DNA from: an uncultured Thiothrix sp.
GTDB lineage: Bacteria > Pseudomonadota > Gammaproteobacteria > Thiotrichales > Thiotrichaceae
Direction: 5' to 3'
Assembly: GCF_937873765.1 (NCBI RefSeq)
Contig: NZ_CALMZC010000021.1
Location: 25,342-89,341 of the forward strand
Length of the DNA stretch: 64,000 nt
The notes under the pieces were generated by a model. It was not told where the DNA came from. It worked only from the letters and a program-made list of their open reading frames with translations, and did no database searches. Below, one piece after another: positions 10,055-19,630 of this stretch. Position 1 is the first letter of the stretch. Every line of letters begins with the position of its first letter. A program made the position numbers and the translations under genes.

Positions 10055-11008
10055 CTATGTTAGACCTAACTTTCGTAAAGTTTCAAGGCTCAGGCCACCA
10101 ATCGCTAGCTGATTAGCTTTCTGAAAAGCATGCAAAGCCACAATAGTCGCAGTATCTAAAACCCCGGAGAGATTTAGGCGGTGACCAGCTTGCAATAAAG
10201 CTTGTTGGATACGTCTGATCTGCTCCGGTGTTAAGGTGCTAGTACAAGCAATCGGCATCGTTAAGATTTTAGCGTCTCGTAATTTACGCTGTACTGTGAT
10301 GGTTTCATATTGTGCAGGTACTAAACTCGAGATAATTTTCCAAGGTTTACTCACACGTATTAATTTGATGGTTGTATAGCGTGCTGGAAGAATAGAGCCA
10401 CTACCTTTGCCAGGCTTAATAAGTTTTTTGCGCTTAATTTTAAGCGTTTTTGCGGGAATCGTACGCTGATGGATCTGGGCTGGCTCTTTAATTACCTCAG
10501 TCGGAATTTTGACCAGTTCAGCTTTAATAGTTTCTAGACAAGACGCGTTACTACTGGCTAGACAACCAAGCTTCCAGTGCTTATAGTCAGGTTTTATAAA
10601 GATTTCGCGAACGATTTTCTGATATTGCGGCGGTGTTGCATATAACTCAGAGCGCATACGTTCTACCTCAATGGTTGCTTGCACCTCTTCATATTGAGCT
10701 GGCTCTGTTTCTTGGGCATAGCGGGCAGGTTCTATTTGAATCTTGGTTTCACTCCAGACCATTTCTGCTGGAATATTAGAATAAGTTGCAGAGCCATCAT
10801 AAACCAAAACTTTTAGTGGCTCTGTACGGAAGATAGCAGGGTGTAGTAGCTCAGCTGAACATTGGGTCGGAATTCGTTGTGTAGTATTGAACTGCTGAGT
10901 GTTATTAATAGTAGAGTGAGTCATATTTAGCTGATTGCCTTGATTGAGACAACCGGCTAAAACGAGGCTGGAGAGTAGTCCAAAAATTAGAGTGATTTTA
11001 TGCTGCAT
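10055..11008 (-). CDS. Lipoprotein with degenerate PA(Q/R)Y repeats and a C-terminal peptidoglycan-binding domain
   Basis: The product is 317 residues. Residues 1-18 are a lipoprotein signal with lipobox LAGC (Cys19). The middle (about 70-245) has recurring PAxY-type units (EPARYAQE, EPAQYEEV, PPQYQKIV, LPARYTTI, VPAQYETI) spaced by basic, beta-prone segments. This resembles the PAxYETV-type repeats of other proteobacterial envelope proteins. The last 60 residues form a PG_binding_1 domain (IRRIQQALLQAGHRL through VALHAFQKANQL). It is probably attached to a membrane by lipid and touching the murein. No partner is evident nearby. Confidence 0.75.
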   Translation of the reverse strand: MQHKITLIFGLLSSLVLAGCLNQGNQLNMTHSTINNTQQFNTTQRIPTQCSAELLHPAIFRTEPLKVLVYDGSATYSNIPAEMVWSETKIQIEPARYAQETEPAQYEEVQATIEVERMRSELYATPPQYQKIVREIFIKPDYKHWKLGCLASSNASCLETIKAELVKIPTEVIKEPAQIHQRTIPAKTLKIKRKKLIKPGKGSGSILPARYTTIKLIRVSKPWKIISSLVPAQYETITVQRKLRDAKILTMPIACTSTLTPEQIRRIQQALLQAGHRLNLSGVLDTATIVALHAFQKANQLAIGGLSLETLRKLGLT

Positions 11009-11125
11009 TGGATTAAAGCATATAGTTTGATTTATTAATACGTATAGGTTTAGCTAGAAAGCCGTTAAGCTTGCGGTAAATGCAGTCTGGAGTCGAGAAA
11101 CTTTTGTGCTTTAATTACGATTTGC

Positions 11126-11536
11126 CTATTTTTCGGACAAATGGACAATCTCTCCCGTTAATTTATCCACCTTTTCGATTAAGCCATGTCCGGGTTTCCA
11201 GATAACCCTGCCACTTTGCTCCAGAACGGGGATGCTATCAATAGTGAGCTTGGGACGCAGATGATCGACTACGATAGGGATAAGCTCAGGATCAATGGAT
11301 GGGGAAATGTGTTTCTCAGGCAATGTTTGAACATGCAAGTTAATAGTTTGAGAATCACCTTTAGCGGTCGCCCTTGAAGTGGTTGGATGAATGGAAGCAA
11401 TCGCTGGCAGCATATAACGCGACACTGAACGCACGCTACTTGAGTTATTTAACGCAGTATAATATTCAGCAGGCAAAGCAGTTGCATTTTGCAACTTCAA
11501 GCCTCGATGGAAGCTTTGGAGGTTTGAATAAGTCAT
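11126..11536 (-). CDS. Hypothetical protein, 136 residues
   Basis: I do not recognise this protein. It starts at the ATG at 11536; a TTG four codons upstream is less likely. It has no signal peptide or membrane segment. The C-terminal half has alternating beta-prone segments (IPIVVDHLRPKLTIDSIPVL, GRVIWKPGHGLIEKVDKL). It sits between the lipoprotein on the same strand and hisC on the other. The reading frame is uninterrupted and longer than the competing frame on the opposite strand, but there is no strong ribosome binding site. Confidence 0.5.
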   Translation of the reverse strand: MTYSNLQSFHRGLKLQNATALPAEYYTALNNSSSVRSVSRYMLPAIASIHPTTSRATAKGDSQTINLHVQTLPEKHISPSIDPELIPIVVDHLRPKLTIDSIPVLEQSGRVIWKPGHGLIEKVDKLTGEIVHLSEK

Positions 11537-11713
11537 AACAACAAGCAAGCAATGAATGTCCTAACAGTATTCTTGATTGTTACGTTTTTTGCTGGCCTAG
11601 GCTTGATGGGGCAAGAGAATTAGATGACAAAAGGTCAGTGAGTAAAAGGCTAGTAAAAGCTTGAACCTGCTTATATCATGCAGGACTTTATGCGACTTTG
11701 CGGGAACGCTTTC

Positions 11714-12772
11714 ATGAGCCAGTATTGGAGTCCTTTGGTGCAGCAACTAGACCCTTATGTACCGGGGGAGCAACCAAAAGATCAGCGTTATGTTAAACTC
11801 AATACCAATGAGTGTCCTTATCCGCCTTCACCTCGAGTTTTAGCGGCGATTCAGGCTGAGTTAACCGATAAGCTCAGACTCTATCCCGATCCTAATGCTG
11901 ATTTATTTAAAGATGCAATTGCAGAGTACTATGATTTAGAGCGTCAGCAGGTATTTGTTGGTAATGGGTCTGATGAAGTATTAGCGCATATTTTTCATGC
12001 TTTATTTAAGCCAAACCAACCGCTGTTATTCCCAGACATTTCTTACAGTTTTTATCCGGTTTACGCCAAGCTTTATCAGCTAGCGGTCAAGCAAATTCCC
12101 CTATCCGATGACTTCAGTTTAGATTTAAGCGCTTACCTGCAAGACAATGGTGGAATTATCTTCCCGAATCCTAATGCACCAACGGGTTCAGCGCTAGGAT
12201 TGGCCGCAATTGAAGGACTTTTGCAGGCGAATCAACAATCGGTAGTTGTGATTGATGAGGCTTATGTCGATTTTGGCGCAGAAACTGCGATTCCTTTAGT
12301 GAAACGCTATCCAAATTTACTAGTCGTACAAACCTTATCGAAGTCACGTTCTTTAGCAGGTTTGCGCGCAGGCTTTGCGGTAGGGCATCCCGATTTGATT
12401 GAGGCTTTAGAGCGGGTGAAGAACTCCTTCAATTCTTATCCACTAGATCGCTTAGCGATTGTAGGGGCGACGGCTGCGATGCAGGATCAAACTTATTTTG
12501 CAGAACTCTGCCAGAGCATCATTAAAACCCGCACGACAACGATCACCCGTTTGCAGGAATTGGGTTTCCACGTTTTACCCTCAGCCGCGAACTTTGTGTT
12601 TACACGTCCACCGGCTGGTAATGCTGAGACTTTGTACTTAGCGCTTAAAGATCAGGGTGTTTTAGTCCGACACTTCAAAAAGCCCCGTATTCAAGAGTAT
12701 TTGCGTATTACGATTGGCACTGATGAAGAAATGCAAATACTGTTAAGTAAGTTAAAGTTTTTAGTGGGATGA
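11714..12772 (+). CDS. hisC: Histidinol-phosphate aminotransferase HisC
   Basis: HisC is a PLP enzyme that transaminates imidazole-acetol phosphate to histidinol phosphate. The ATG at 11714 gives 352 residues, the family size; a frame 36 nt longer begins with atypical residues. Visible motifs are [45 protein letters not shown] and the PLP-lysine segment [14 protein letters not shown] near residue 205. It lies outside any his operon and its stop overlaps the Nif3-like gene (ATGA). Confidence 0.93.
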   Translation: MSQYWSPLVQQLDPYVPGEQPKDQRYVKLNTNECPYPPSPRVLAAIQAELTDKLRLYPDPNADLFKDAIAEYYDLERQQVFVGNGSDEVLAHIFHALFKPNQPLLFPDISYSFYPVYAKLYQLAVKQIPLSDDFSLDLSAYLQDNGGIIFPNPNAPTGSALGLAAIEGLLQANQQSVVVIDEAYVDFGAETAIPLVKRYPNLLVVQTLSKSRSLAGLRAGFAVGHPDLIEALERVKNSFNSYPLDRLAIVGATAAMQDQTYFAELCQSIIKTRTTTITRLQELGFHVLPSAANFVFTRPPAGNAETLYLALKDQGVLVRHFKKPRIQEYLRITIGTDEEMQILLSKLKFLVG

Positions 12773-13524
12773 GTATGATCGAGCGTGATGAGTTAGAACG
12801 CTACTTAAATGCCTTGCTTAATATTAGTAAGTTTAAAGACTATGCACCGAATGGCTTACAAGTTGAGGGGCGTAAGTCTATTCATAAAGTTGTGACGGGT
12901 GTCACTGCTTGCCAAGCGCTTTTAGAGGCTGCGGTTGAATACGGAGCTGATGCAGTGTTAGTTCATCATGGCTATTTTTGGCGCGGTGATAATCCGGTAG
13001 TTCGAGGTATGCATCAACGCCGCTTAGCGACTTTGCTGAAACATAACTTAAGTTTATTTGCTTATCATCTCCCTTTAGATGCTCATTCTGAATTAGGCAA
13101 CAATGCACAGTTGGCTAAGCGTTTAAGCTTAACCAGTGAAACTGTTCTGAATGAGCAGGGTGTCGGCAATGTAGGAATATTGGCTGAGCCAATTAGTTTG
13201 GAAGCGTTTGGTCTAAAAATAGAGCAGGTTTTACAGCGTAAACCTGTACTAGTGGCTGGTGGTGAGCATTTGATCCAACGAGTGGCTTGGTGTACTGGTG
13301 GGGCACAAGCTTATATTCAAGAGGCTTTAGGTTTTGGGGTGGATGCTTACCTAAGTGGGGAAATTTCTGAGCACACTACGCATAGTGCAAGGGAAAATCA
13401 GTTGCACTATATTGCTGCAGGTCATCATGCTACAGAGCGTTATGGTGTGCAGGCTGTAGGTGAGCATTTAGCTTTGCAATTTGGAATTGAGTGTCAGTTT
13501 GTGGAGATTGATAATCCTGCTTAA
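12769..13524 (+). CDS. Nif3-like dinuclear metal-centre protein (YbgI type)
   Basis: The 251-residue protein belongs to the Nif3/YbgI family, conserved toroidal hexamers with a two-metal site. Metal-ligand motifs are [12 protein letters not shown] near residue 65, [16 protein letters not shown] near residue 105 and GHHATERYG near residue 220. [10 protein letters not shown] matches the family's late motif. It overlaps hisC by 4 nt and so is co-translated with it. An internal ATG two codons later is an alternative start. Family members are often described as GTP cyclohydrolase-like, but the biochemical role remains unsettled. Confidence 0.88.
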   Translation: MSMIERDELERYLNALLNISKFKDYAPNGLQVEGRKSIHKVVTGVTACQALLEAAVEYGADAVLVHHGYFWRGDNPVVRGMHQRRLATLLKHNLSLFAYHLPLDAHSELGNNAQLAKRLSLTSETVLNEQGVGNVGILAEPISLEAFGLKIEQVLQRKPVLVAGGEHLIQRVAWCTGGAQAYIQEALGFGVDAYLSGEISEHTTHSARENQLHYIAAGHHATERYGVQAVGEHLALQFGIECQFVEIDNPA

Positions 13525-13783
13525 TGTCAGGTTATTTCGATATTTTTTGTGCTATCATCGCCACCGGATTGGTTGCCCTTAAAGGTGCTTGGTGTTAATT
13601 CCCCAATGTTTGCAAGGGGAGTCGCTTGATTTCACTAATGAAGTCAGACATCCTATGGCGTTTTTTAGCATCTGCTAATATTGCAATGCATGAGTCCAGT
13701 AGCAATTGAGGATTTTGTTTCTTGCAGAGTCAACAAAACTGCAAGAAGTGTTGAGGTTTTGATAATTTGGGAGTGAGCTAACG

Positions 13784-14380
13784 ATGGCAAATTCTGGAGT
13801 CGATAAGAATCGCCGTCGTTTCCTGATTGCAGCTACTTCGGTAGTAGGGGCAGCAGGGACGGCAGCGCTTGCATATCCTTTCCTAGGGTCGATGTCTCCC
13901 AGTGCGCGCGCTTTAGCTGCGGGTGCACCGGTGGAAGTGAATGTAAGCAAAATTGAACCCGGTCAGTTATTGCGGGTGGTATGGCGTGGTAAGCCGGTTT
14001 GGGTAGTCAATCGTACTGAGGAGATGCTAGCCGATTTACCTAACTTAGACTCTGGTTTGAAAGATCCAAACTCTGAGGTGTTAAGTCAGCAACCGGAGTA
14101 TGCGAAAAATGGCTATCGCTCACGTGAGGCTAAATATTTAGTACTAGTTGGCATTTGCACACATTTAGGTTGCTCTCCAACGTACCGCCCTGAAGTAGGT
14201 GCTGCTGATTTAGGTGCTGATTGGAAAGGTGGTTGGTATTGCCCTTGCCATGGTTCCCGTTTTGACTTAGCTGGACGTGTATTCAAGAACGTTCCGGCGG
14301 GTACTAATCTTGAAGTCCCTCCTTACTATTTCAAGAGCGAGGCGACGATTTTAGTAGGTGAAGATGGAGGTGCTGCATAA
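13784..14380 (+). CDS. petA: Ubiquinol-cytochrome c reductase, Rieske iron-sulfur subunit PetA
   Basis: The 198-residue Rieske subunit of the cytochrome bc1 complex begins with a twin-arginine-type signal-anchor (KNRRRFLIAATSVVGAAG) that stays as the membrane anchor. The [2Fe-2S] cluster motifs are CTHLGCSP and CPCHGSRFD, giving two Cys and two His ligands plus the disulfide cysteines. The C-terminal PAGTNLEVPPYYF is typical. It shares a TAATG with petB. About 260 bp upstream contain no gene and must hold the operon promoter. Confidence 0.97.
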   Translation: MANSGVDKNRRRFLIAATSVVGAAGTAALAYPFLGSMSPSARALAAGAPVEVNVSKIEPGQLLRVVWRGKPVWVVNRTEEMLADLPNLDSGLKDPNSEVLSQQPEYAKNGYRSREAKYLVLVGICTHLGCSPTYRPEVGAADLGADWKGGWYCPCHGSRFDLAGRVFKNVPAGTNLEVPPYYFKSEATILVGEDGGAA

Positions 14381-15807
14381 TGGCTGAGCGTCCTGCACAT
14401 GAATACACAGGTTTTCTAGGTTGGGTGGAAGATCGTTTCCCCTTAATGGAAACTTGGAATAAGCACTTAGCGCAATATTATGCGCCGAAAAATTTTAACT
14501 TCTGGTACTATTTTGGCTCTTTAGCCATGTTGGTACTGGCTATTCAAATCTTCTCCGGTTTGTTTTTAGCTTTCCACTATAAGCCTGATGCTGATTTAGC
14601 CTTTGCTTCTGTTGAGTACATTATGCGTGATGTACCCGGTGGTTGGTTTATTCGCTACATGCACTCCACAGGTGCTTCAGCCTTCTTCATTGTTGTCTAT
14701 CTGCATATGTTCCGCGCTATGATTTATGGCTCTTATAAAGGTAAGCGCGAATTATTGTGGTTGATCGGCATGTTGATTTATGTTGCTTTGATGGCCACTG
14801 CTTTCATGGGTTATCTGTTACCTTGGGGGCAAATGTCCTACTGGGGTGCACAAGTAATTGTCAACTTATTCAACACTGTCCCTTATATTGGTAATGATTT
14901 ATCAGTGTGGTTAAGGGGTGACTATGTTTTAGGGGATGCAGCGTTAAACCGCTTCTTTGCCTTACACTTCTTTGTGCCAGTGATTGTGCTTCCAGCCTTA
15001 GTATTCGTACATATTGTGGCTTTACATGCAGTCGGCTCTAATAATCCTGATGGTGTAGAGATTAAAAAAGGACCTAAAGGTAATCGTTGGGCTCCAGATG
15101 CTCCAACAGATGGTATTCCTTTCCATCCTTACTACACAGTTAAAGATATTTTAGGTGTTGCGGTCTTCTTATTGATTTTCTTTGCCATTCTGTTCTTTAC
15201 GCCAGAGATGGGCGGCTATTTCATTGAGCAACCTAACTTTGAGCCTGCGAACCCACTGAAAACTCCATTGCATATTGCTCCAGTCTGGTATTTTACGCCT
15301 TTCTATACGGTTTTACGTGCAGTTCCTGATCCATGGTGGGGTACTGTAGCCATGTTTGCTGCCATTATTGTCCTGTTCCTATTACCTTGGCTGGATAAAA
15401 ACCCTATCAAATCTTGGCGCTATCGCAATCCAGCGCACAAGATCAATCTGTTACTGTTTGCGGTAGTGTTCTTAGTTTTAGGTTGGATGGGTGTTGAAGC
15501 GGTTACTACAGTTTATAAAGAGCTGGGTACACGGATGACACAAATCTATTTCTTGTTCTTCGTCGTGCTGTGGTTGCATAGTTATCCAGCAAAAGTGAAT
15601 TACAAAAAATGGTTTGGTATTTTGTTAGGCATTGTGGTGGTGTACGACTTAGTTTTCCGTCTCAATCTTGGTGATGGTGCAGCTACCACTCAAATGTTAC
15701 TGCAATTTATTTGGCCGGTAATTTACTTAGCTGCAACTTTATTGTTGCCAGCCTTTGTCCCTAGCTTCAATCAGGAAAAACCAGTTCCTGAACGTGTGAC
15801 TGGGTAA
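14380..15807 (+). CDS. petB: Cytochrome b subunit of the bc1 complex PetB
   Basis: The 475-residue multi-spanning protein carries both b hemes and the quinone sites. The four heme-ligating histidines lie in HSTGASAFFIVVYLH and in HFFVPVIVLPALVFVHIVALH, split across two helices. The quinol-site motif usually written PEWY is PVWY here (APVWYFTPFY), a variant I recall from some beta/gammaproteobacteria. The protein has the full N- and C-terminal halves and is somewhat longer than mitochondrial forms. It is coupled to petA and 11 nt before petC. Confidence 0.97.
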   Translation: MAERPAHEYTGFLGWVEDRFPLMETWNKHLAQYYAPKNFNFWYYFGSLAMLVLAIQIFSGLFLAFHYKPDADLAFASVEYIMRDVPGGWFIRYMHSTGASAFFIVVYLHMFRAMIYGSYKGKRELLWLIGMLIYVALMATAFMGYLLPWGQMSYWGAQVIVNLFNTVPYIGNDLSVWLRGDYVLGDAALNRFFALHFFVPVIVLPALVFVHIVALHAVGSNNPDGVEIKKGPKGNRWAPDAPTDGIPFHPYYTVKDILGVAVFLLIFFAILFFTPEMGGYFIEQPNFEPANPLKTPLHIAPVWYFTPFYTVLRAVPDPWWGTVAMFAAIIVLFLLPWLDKNPIKSWRYRNPAHKINLLLFAVVFLVLGWMGVEAVTTVYKELGTRMTQIYFLFFVVLWLHSYPAKVNYKKWFGILLGIVVVYDLVFRLNLGDGAATTQMLLQFIWPVIYLAATLLLPAFVPSFNQEKPVPERVTG

Positions 15808-15818
15808 GGAGTAAGAAC

Positions 15819-16589
15819 ATGAAAAAGTTTATTACCAGTATGGTGCTTGCCTTAGCGATGGCTGTTCCCGCAGTTGGCTTTGCTTCAGAAGTGATCAAGG
15901 TTGAAAAAGCTAATATTGATCTGCATAACAAGCAAAGTTTGCAGCGTGGTGCAAAGTATTTTGTAAACTATTGCATGGGCTGTCACTCTTTAAGTATGAG
16001 CCGTTACAATCGAGTAGCGACTGATTTGGGCTTGACGCCAGAGCAAGTACAAAAGAACTTGATCTTTACTCGTACCGATGGTGAGCTAGCTAAGGTTGGT
16101 GAACTGATGAAAAACGGTATGACTGCCAAATATGGAGCAGAGGCTTTCGGTAATGCACCTCCCGATTTATCTTTGGAAGGACGTTTACGCGGGGCTGATT
16201 GGATCTATACTTTCTTGAAGTCCTTCTATAAAGACCCGACCCGTCCGCTAGGTGTCAATAATACGCTATTTGCGAATGTTGGTATGCCACACATCCTGTG
16301 GGAATTGCAGGGTATGCAAGAGCTGCAACATGCGGAAGCTCCTGCAGAAGGTGCTCATGCAGCAGCGAATGCGCATGCAGAACCTAAACTAGTCTTAAGC
16401 CAGCCGGGTAAGCTATCACCGACGGAATATGATCGTATGGTGTTAGACATTACTAATTTCTTGGTCTATGTCAGCGAGCCTGGCAAGCTGCATCGCCAAG
16501 CAGTTGGTATTTGGGTCGTATTGTTCCTACTAATCTTTATTGTAGTGGCATACTTCCTGAAGAAAGAATACTGGAAGGATGTTCATTAA
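15819..16589 (+). CDS. petC: Cytochrome c1 subunit of the bc1 complex PetC
   Basis: The 256-residue protein has a cleavable signal peptide (MKKFITSMVLALAMAVPAVGFAS), a CMGCH heme-c motif near residue 52, an axial Met candidate in ANVGMPHILW and a C-terminal membrane anchor (WVVLFLLIFIVVAYFLKK). An Ala/His/Glu-rich insertion (HAEAPAEGAHAAANAHAE) lies near residue 175. GGAGTAAGAAC is a good ribosome binding site. It is the last gene of petABC, followed by a strong terminator. Confidence 0.97.
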   Translation: MKKFITSMVLALAMAVPAVGFASEVIKVEKANIDLHNKQSLQRGAKYFVNYCMGCHSLSMSRYNRVATDLGLTPEQVQKNLIFTRTDGELAKVGELMKNGMTAKYGAEAFGNAPPDLSLEGRLRGADWIYTFLKSFYKDPTRPLGVNNTLFANVGMPHILWELQGMQELQHAEAPAEGAHAAANAHAEPKLVLSQPGKLSPTEYDRMVLDITNFLVYVSEPGKLHRQAVGIWVVLFLLIFIVVAYFLKKEYWKDVH

Positions 16590-16613
16590 TTACCAACTGG
16601 TATAACATAAATT

Positions 16614-16646
16614 GGCTACTCTAGCTTATTACTAGAGTAGCCTTTT
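16614..16646 (+). terminator. Intrinsic terminator after petABC
   Basis: A perfect 11-bp stem, GGCTACTCTAG / CTAGAGTAGCC, with a 7-nt loop is followed by TTTT and more T-rich sequence. It separates the bc1 operon from sspAB. Confidence 0.9.
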
Positions 16647-16674
16647 CATTTGAACTACAGGAGCTTTTCAAGCT

Positions 16675-17304
16675 ATGGCATCGATTTCTAGCCGCCGTTC
16701 TGTTATGACTTTATTCTCTGCTGCTGATTGTGCTGACAGCCATCGTGTACGCATTGTCTTAGCAGAAAAAGATATCACCGTCGATGTGCTAAATATTAAT
16801 CCCGATGATAAGCCTGAGGAGCTAGCCGAACTCAATCCCTATAACACCACCCCTACGCTGATTGACCGTGATTTAGTGCTGTACGATGCACGCATTATCA
16901 TGGAGTATTTAGATGAGCGTTTTCCACATCCCCCCCTCATGCCCGTTGATCCAGTAACTCGAGCACATTCACGCTTGGCTTTATTCCGGATTGAGAAAGA
17001 TTGGTTTTCTTTGGTGGAGGATATTGAGCGTGGTGATGAAAAGTCTGCTACTGAAGCACGCCGAATCCTACGCGAGAGCGTACTATCAGCCGCCGAAGTA
17101 TTTGCGATTAAACCTTATTTCTTAAGTGATGAATATACGCTCGTTGATTGTACTATCGCTCCAGTATTATGGCGCTTGCCCAAATATGGTATTGATGTGC
17201 CCGCTAAGCAGGGCAAGCCTATACTAAAGTATATGGAGCGCGTATTTTCCCGTGATGGTTTCCAACAATCATTGAGCAAGGTTGAAAAGGCAATCAGACC
17301 ATGA
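16675..17304 (+). CDS. sspA: Stringent starvation protein A SspA
   Basis: SspA is a glutathione S-transferase-fold protein of 209 residues that binds RNA polymerase and reprograms transcription under starvation and acid stress in E. coli. The GST N-domain begins MTLFSAADCADSHRVRIVLA and continues LNPYNTTPTLIDRDLVLYDA. Family members lack transferase activity. It overlaps sspB by 4 nt, and petABC-sspAB is a common gammaproteobacterial neighbourhood. Confidence 0.96.
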   Translation: MASISSRRSVMTLFSAADCADSHRVRIVLAEKDITVDVLNINPDDKPEELAELNPYNTTPTLIDRDLVLYDARIIMEYLDERFPHPPLMPVDPVTRAHSRLALFRIEKDWFSLVEDIERGDEKSATEARRILRESVLSAAEVFAIKPYFLSDEYTLVDCTIAPVLWRLPKYGIDVPAKQGKPILKYMERVFSRDGFQQSLSKVEKAIRP

Positions 17305-17789
17305 CTCCAAAACGCCCCTACTTATTACGTGCATTTTATGAATGGATTGTCGATAACAGTATGACGCCCTATATCACAGTGGATGCGACTGCAGAAGAGG
17401 TATCTGTACCGCGCCAGCATGTGAAAGATGGACGTATTGTATTGAATATTAGTCCAACCGCAGTACGCGATTTCGTCATGGATAATGATGCAGTCAGTTT
17501 CAGTGCGCGTTTTAGTGGGGCGGCGTTTTATGTGTATTGCCCTATTTACTCAGTTTTAGCTATCTATTCGCGCGAGACTCAAGAGGGAGGTTCCTTCCCG
17601 CCGGATGAATATGCCCATTTAAAACCCGTTGTAAAAGCTCCTAGTCTCATGGCAGTATCGACTACAGATGAAGATGAGGAAGCGGCTTTAGAGGCTAGCG
17701 AAAATACCTCACCAGATGAACCTTCTCCACCGACCAAAACTAATAAACCCGATTCAAAAACTCGCCCTTTCTTACGTGTTGTCAAATAA
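17301..17789 (+). CDS. sspB: ClpXP protease specificity-enhancing factor SspB
   Basis: SspB delivers ssrA-tagged proteins to ClpXP. The folded domain (RPYLLRAFYEWIVDNSMTPY to about residue 115) is followed by an acidic flexible linker and ends in RPFLRVVK, close to the E. coli ClpX-binding tail. Length is 162 residues. It overlaps the end of sspA and is presumably co-transcribed with it. Confidence 0.97.
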   Translation: MTPKRPYLLRAFYEWIVDNSMTPYITVDATAEEVSVPRQHVKDGRIVLNISPTAVRDFVMDNDAVSFSARFSGAAFYVYCPIYSVLAIYSRETQEGGSFPPDEYAHLKPVVKAPSLMAVSTTDEDEEAALEASENTSPDEPSPPTKTNKPDSKTRPFLRVVK

Positions 17790-17804
17790 TTAGCGGTAAT
17801 CCCA

Positions 17805-18290
17805 ATGATCTCTTTGATCGCCGCTATGACCCGTGCTGATCATGTCATCGGCTACCAAGGTTCCATGCCTTGGTATTTACCCGCAGATCTGGCTTGGTTT
17901 AAACAAAATACGCTAGGTAAACCTATCATCATGGGGCGTAAAACTTGGCAATCTCTAGGTCGAGCTTTGCCCAATCGGCGCAATATTGTGGTTTCCAGCA
18001 GCACTACTGATTCAGTGCCTAATATAGAGGTTAGGCCTACTCCTGAAGCAGCTATGGAGTTAGTAGCCAATAGCCCAGAAGTTGTGATTATTGGTGGGGC
18101 GCAATTGTATCATTATTTTCTTCCACAGACTCAGCGCATGTATCTGACATTCATTGATGCTCAGCTAGTAGGTGATACCTTTTTTCCAAGTTTTGACACC
18201 AAAAATTGGTATCTAGCTGAAGAGCAGCATTTTGTGGCTGACCAGAAAAATCCTTATAACTATTCCTTCACTATCTATGAGCGTTTATGA
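17805..18290 (+). CDS. folA: Dihydrofolate reductase FolA
   Basis: FolA reduces dihydrofolate to tetrahydrofolate with NADPH. The length is 161 residues. ISLIAAMTRADHVIGYQGSM, MPWYLPADLAWFK, GRKTWQSLGRALPNR and VIIGGAQLYHYF are the canonical substrate, cofactor and glycine-pair segments. The catalytic acid is Asp28 (PADLAWF). The gene follows sspB by 15 nt and overlaps the dihydroorotase homologue by 4 nt. Confidence 0.95.
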   Translation: MISLIAAMTRADHVIGYQGSMPWYLPADLAWFKQNTLGKPIIMGRKTWQSLGRALPNRRNIVVSSSTTDSVPNIEVRPTPEAAMELVANSPEVVIIGGAQLYHYFLPQTQRMYLTFIDAQLVGDTFFPSFDTKNWYLAEEQHFVADQKNPYNYSFTIYERL

Positions 18291-19630
18291 GTAGCTTATT
18301 GATTATTAATGCCCAGTTAGTGAATGAAGGAAAGATTTTTGAGGGGGATGTTTACATTAATCATGGGCGGATTGAGGCAATTGGTCAGCTCACCGGTCAT
18401 CATGCTGAGCAAGTTCTAGATGCTCAAGGGCGTTATTTGTTGCCCGGCATGATTGACGATCAAGTTCATTTTCGTGAACCAGGCTTGACTAGCAAAGGCA
18501 ATTTCTGGACTGAAACTCGAGCGGCTGTTGCGGGTGGTATCACTAGTTTCATGGATATGCCAAATACAGTTCCTGCAACTCTTTCAAATGAGTTACTAAC
18601 TGAAAAACATCAGTTAGCAGCTGGACGAGCTTTTGCAAATTATGGTTTTTATCTAGGTGCCTCTAGCGAAAATTTAGAGTTGATTAAATCTGTGGATGAA
18701 CAACTTGCTTGTGGTGTGAATGTTTTTGTCGGATCTTCTTGTGCTAGTAAATTGGTGGATGATCCAGAGGTTTTGCGTGAAATTCTGACGAGTTCGCCAG
18801 TCTTAGTGACTGCGCACTGTGAAGATATGCCATTGATTGCAGAGAATGAGGAAAGCTATCGAAGTATCTATGGCGATGCCGTACCTTTTGAGTTACATGG
18901 TGTGATTCGTAGTGATGAAGCCTGTTATATTGCGGCTGAGCGCTTAATAGAAGTCGCTAATCATTGTAAGGCACGCATACATATTCTGCATATTTCATCA
19001 GCAAAAGAGGTAGCATTATTTGCTGCTGGAAATCTTGCAGAGAAGTTTATTACCGCAGAAGTATGCCCTCATTATCTGCATTTTTCTGATGAAGATTATG
19101 CAATCAAGCAAGGCCTGCTCAAATGTAATCCCGCCATTAAAACCATCGAGGATCGTGCCGCTTTAATTCAAGGTCTTCTAGATGGTCATTTGGATGTGAT
19201 TGGTAGCGCTCATGCACCGCACTTATTAGCTGAAAAGCAGAGGCATACTTATTTTAAAACACCTGCTGGTATGCCTATGGTACAGGATGCTTTGCTATCG
19301 CTGTTGGAAAACTATCATGATGGTATTTTTAGTTTAGAGTTTATTGCAGAGAAAACTAGTCATGCAGTAGCGCAGTTATTCAGCATTCAAGAGCGTGGTT
19401 TTATTCGAGAAGGTTATTGGGCAGACTTAGTGTTAGTGGATTTGCAACAAGAGCAAATAGCAACCAGTGCCTTAGCGTTAGCTAAATGTGCTTGGACACC
19501 GTATGATAGCTACAAATTCCGCTCCAGAATTCTCAGTACGATTGTCAATGGTGAACTAGTTTGGCATCAGGGTCAAATCTTAGAGCGCTCACCGGTTGGG
19601 CAAGCACTTCAATTCACTCGCCGATCTTAG
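18287..19630 (+). CDS. Dihydroorotase-family amidohydrolase with several metal ligands replaced; probably non-canonical or inactive
   Basis: The 447-residue protein aligns along its length with the class I dihydroorotases that carry IDDQVHFREPGLT, as in Bacteroidetes. In the usual HxH motif the first His is Gln59 (DDQVHF), which that subfamily tolerates. The position normally holding the carboxylated lysine (KxFxGSS) is Asn145 (GVNVFVGSS). The catalytic/metal Asp of TDHAPH is Ala308 (IGSAHAPH). His177 (TAHCED) and His235 (ILHISS) remain. Family knowledge says lysine and Asp are essential, so pyrimidine-pathway activity is doubtful. A structural, PyrC'-like role or an altered reaction is possible. 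It overlaps folA by 4 nt. Confidence 0.8.
   Translation: MSSLLIINAQLVNEGKIFEGDVYINHGRIEAIGQLTGHHAEQVLDAQGRYLLPGMIDDQVHFREPGLTSKGNFWTETRAAVAGGITSFMDMPNTVPATLSNELLTEKHQLAAGRAFANYGFYLGASSENLELIKSVDEQLACGVNVFVGSSCASKLVDDPEVLREILTSSPVLVTAHCEDMPLIAENEESYRSIYGDAVPFELHGVIRSDEACYIAAERLIEVANHCKARIHILHISSAKEVALFAAGNLAEKFITAEVCPHYLHFSDEDYAIKQGLLKCNPAIKTIEDRAALIQGLLDGHLDVIGSAHAPHLLAEKQRHTYFKTPAGMPMVQDALLSLLENYHDGIFSLEFIAEKTSHAVAQLFSIQERGFIREGYWADLVLVDLQQEQIATSALALAKCAWTPYDSYKFRSRILSTIVNGELVWHQGQILERSPVGQALQFTRRS

Noticed and set aside
13675..13950. Minus-strand frame of 91 codons at the petA start
   Set aside because: It is antisense to the Rieske signal peptide and has no family features.
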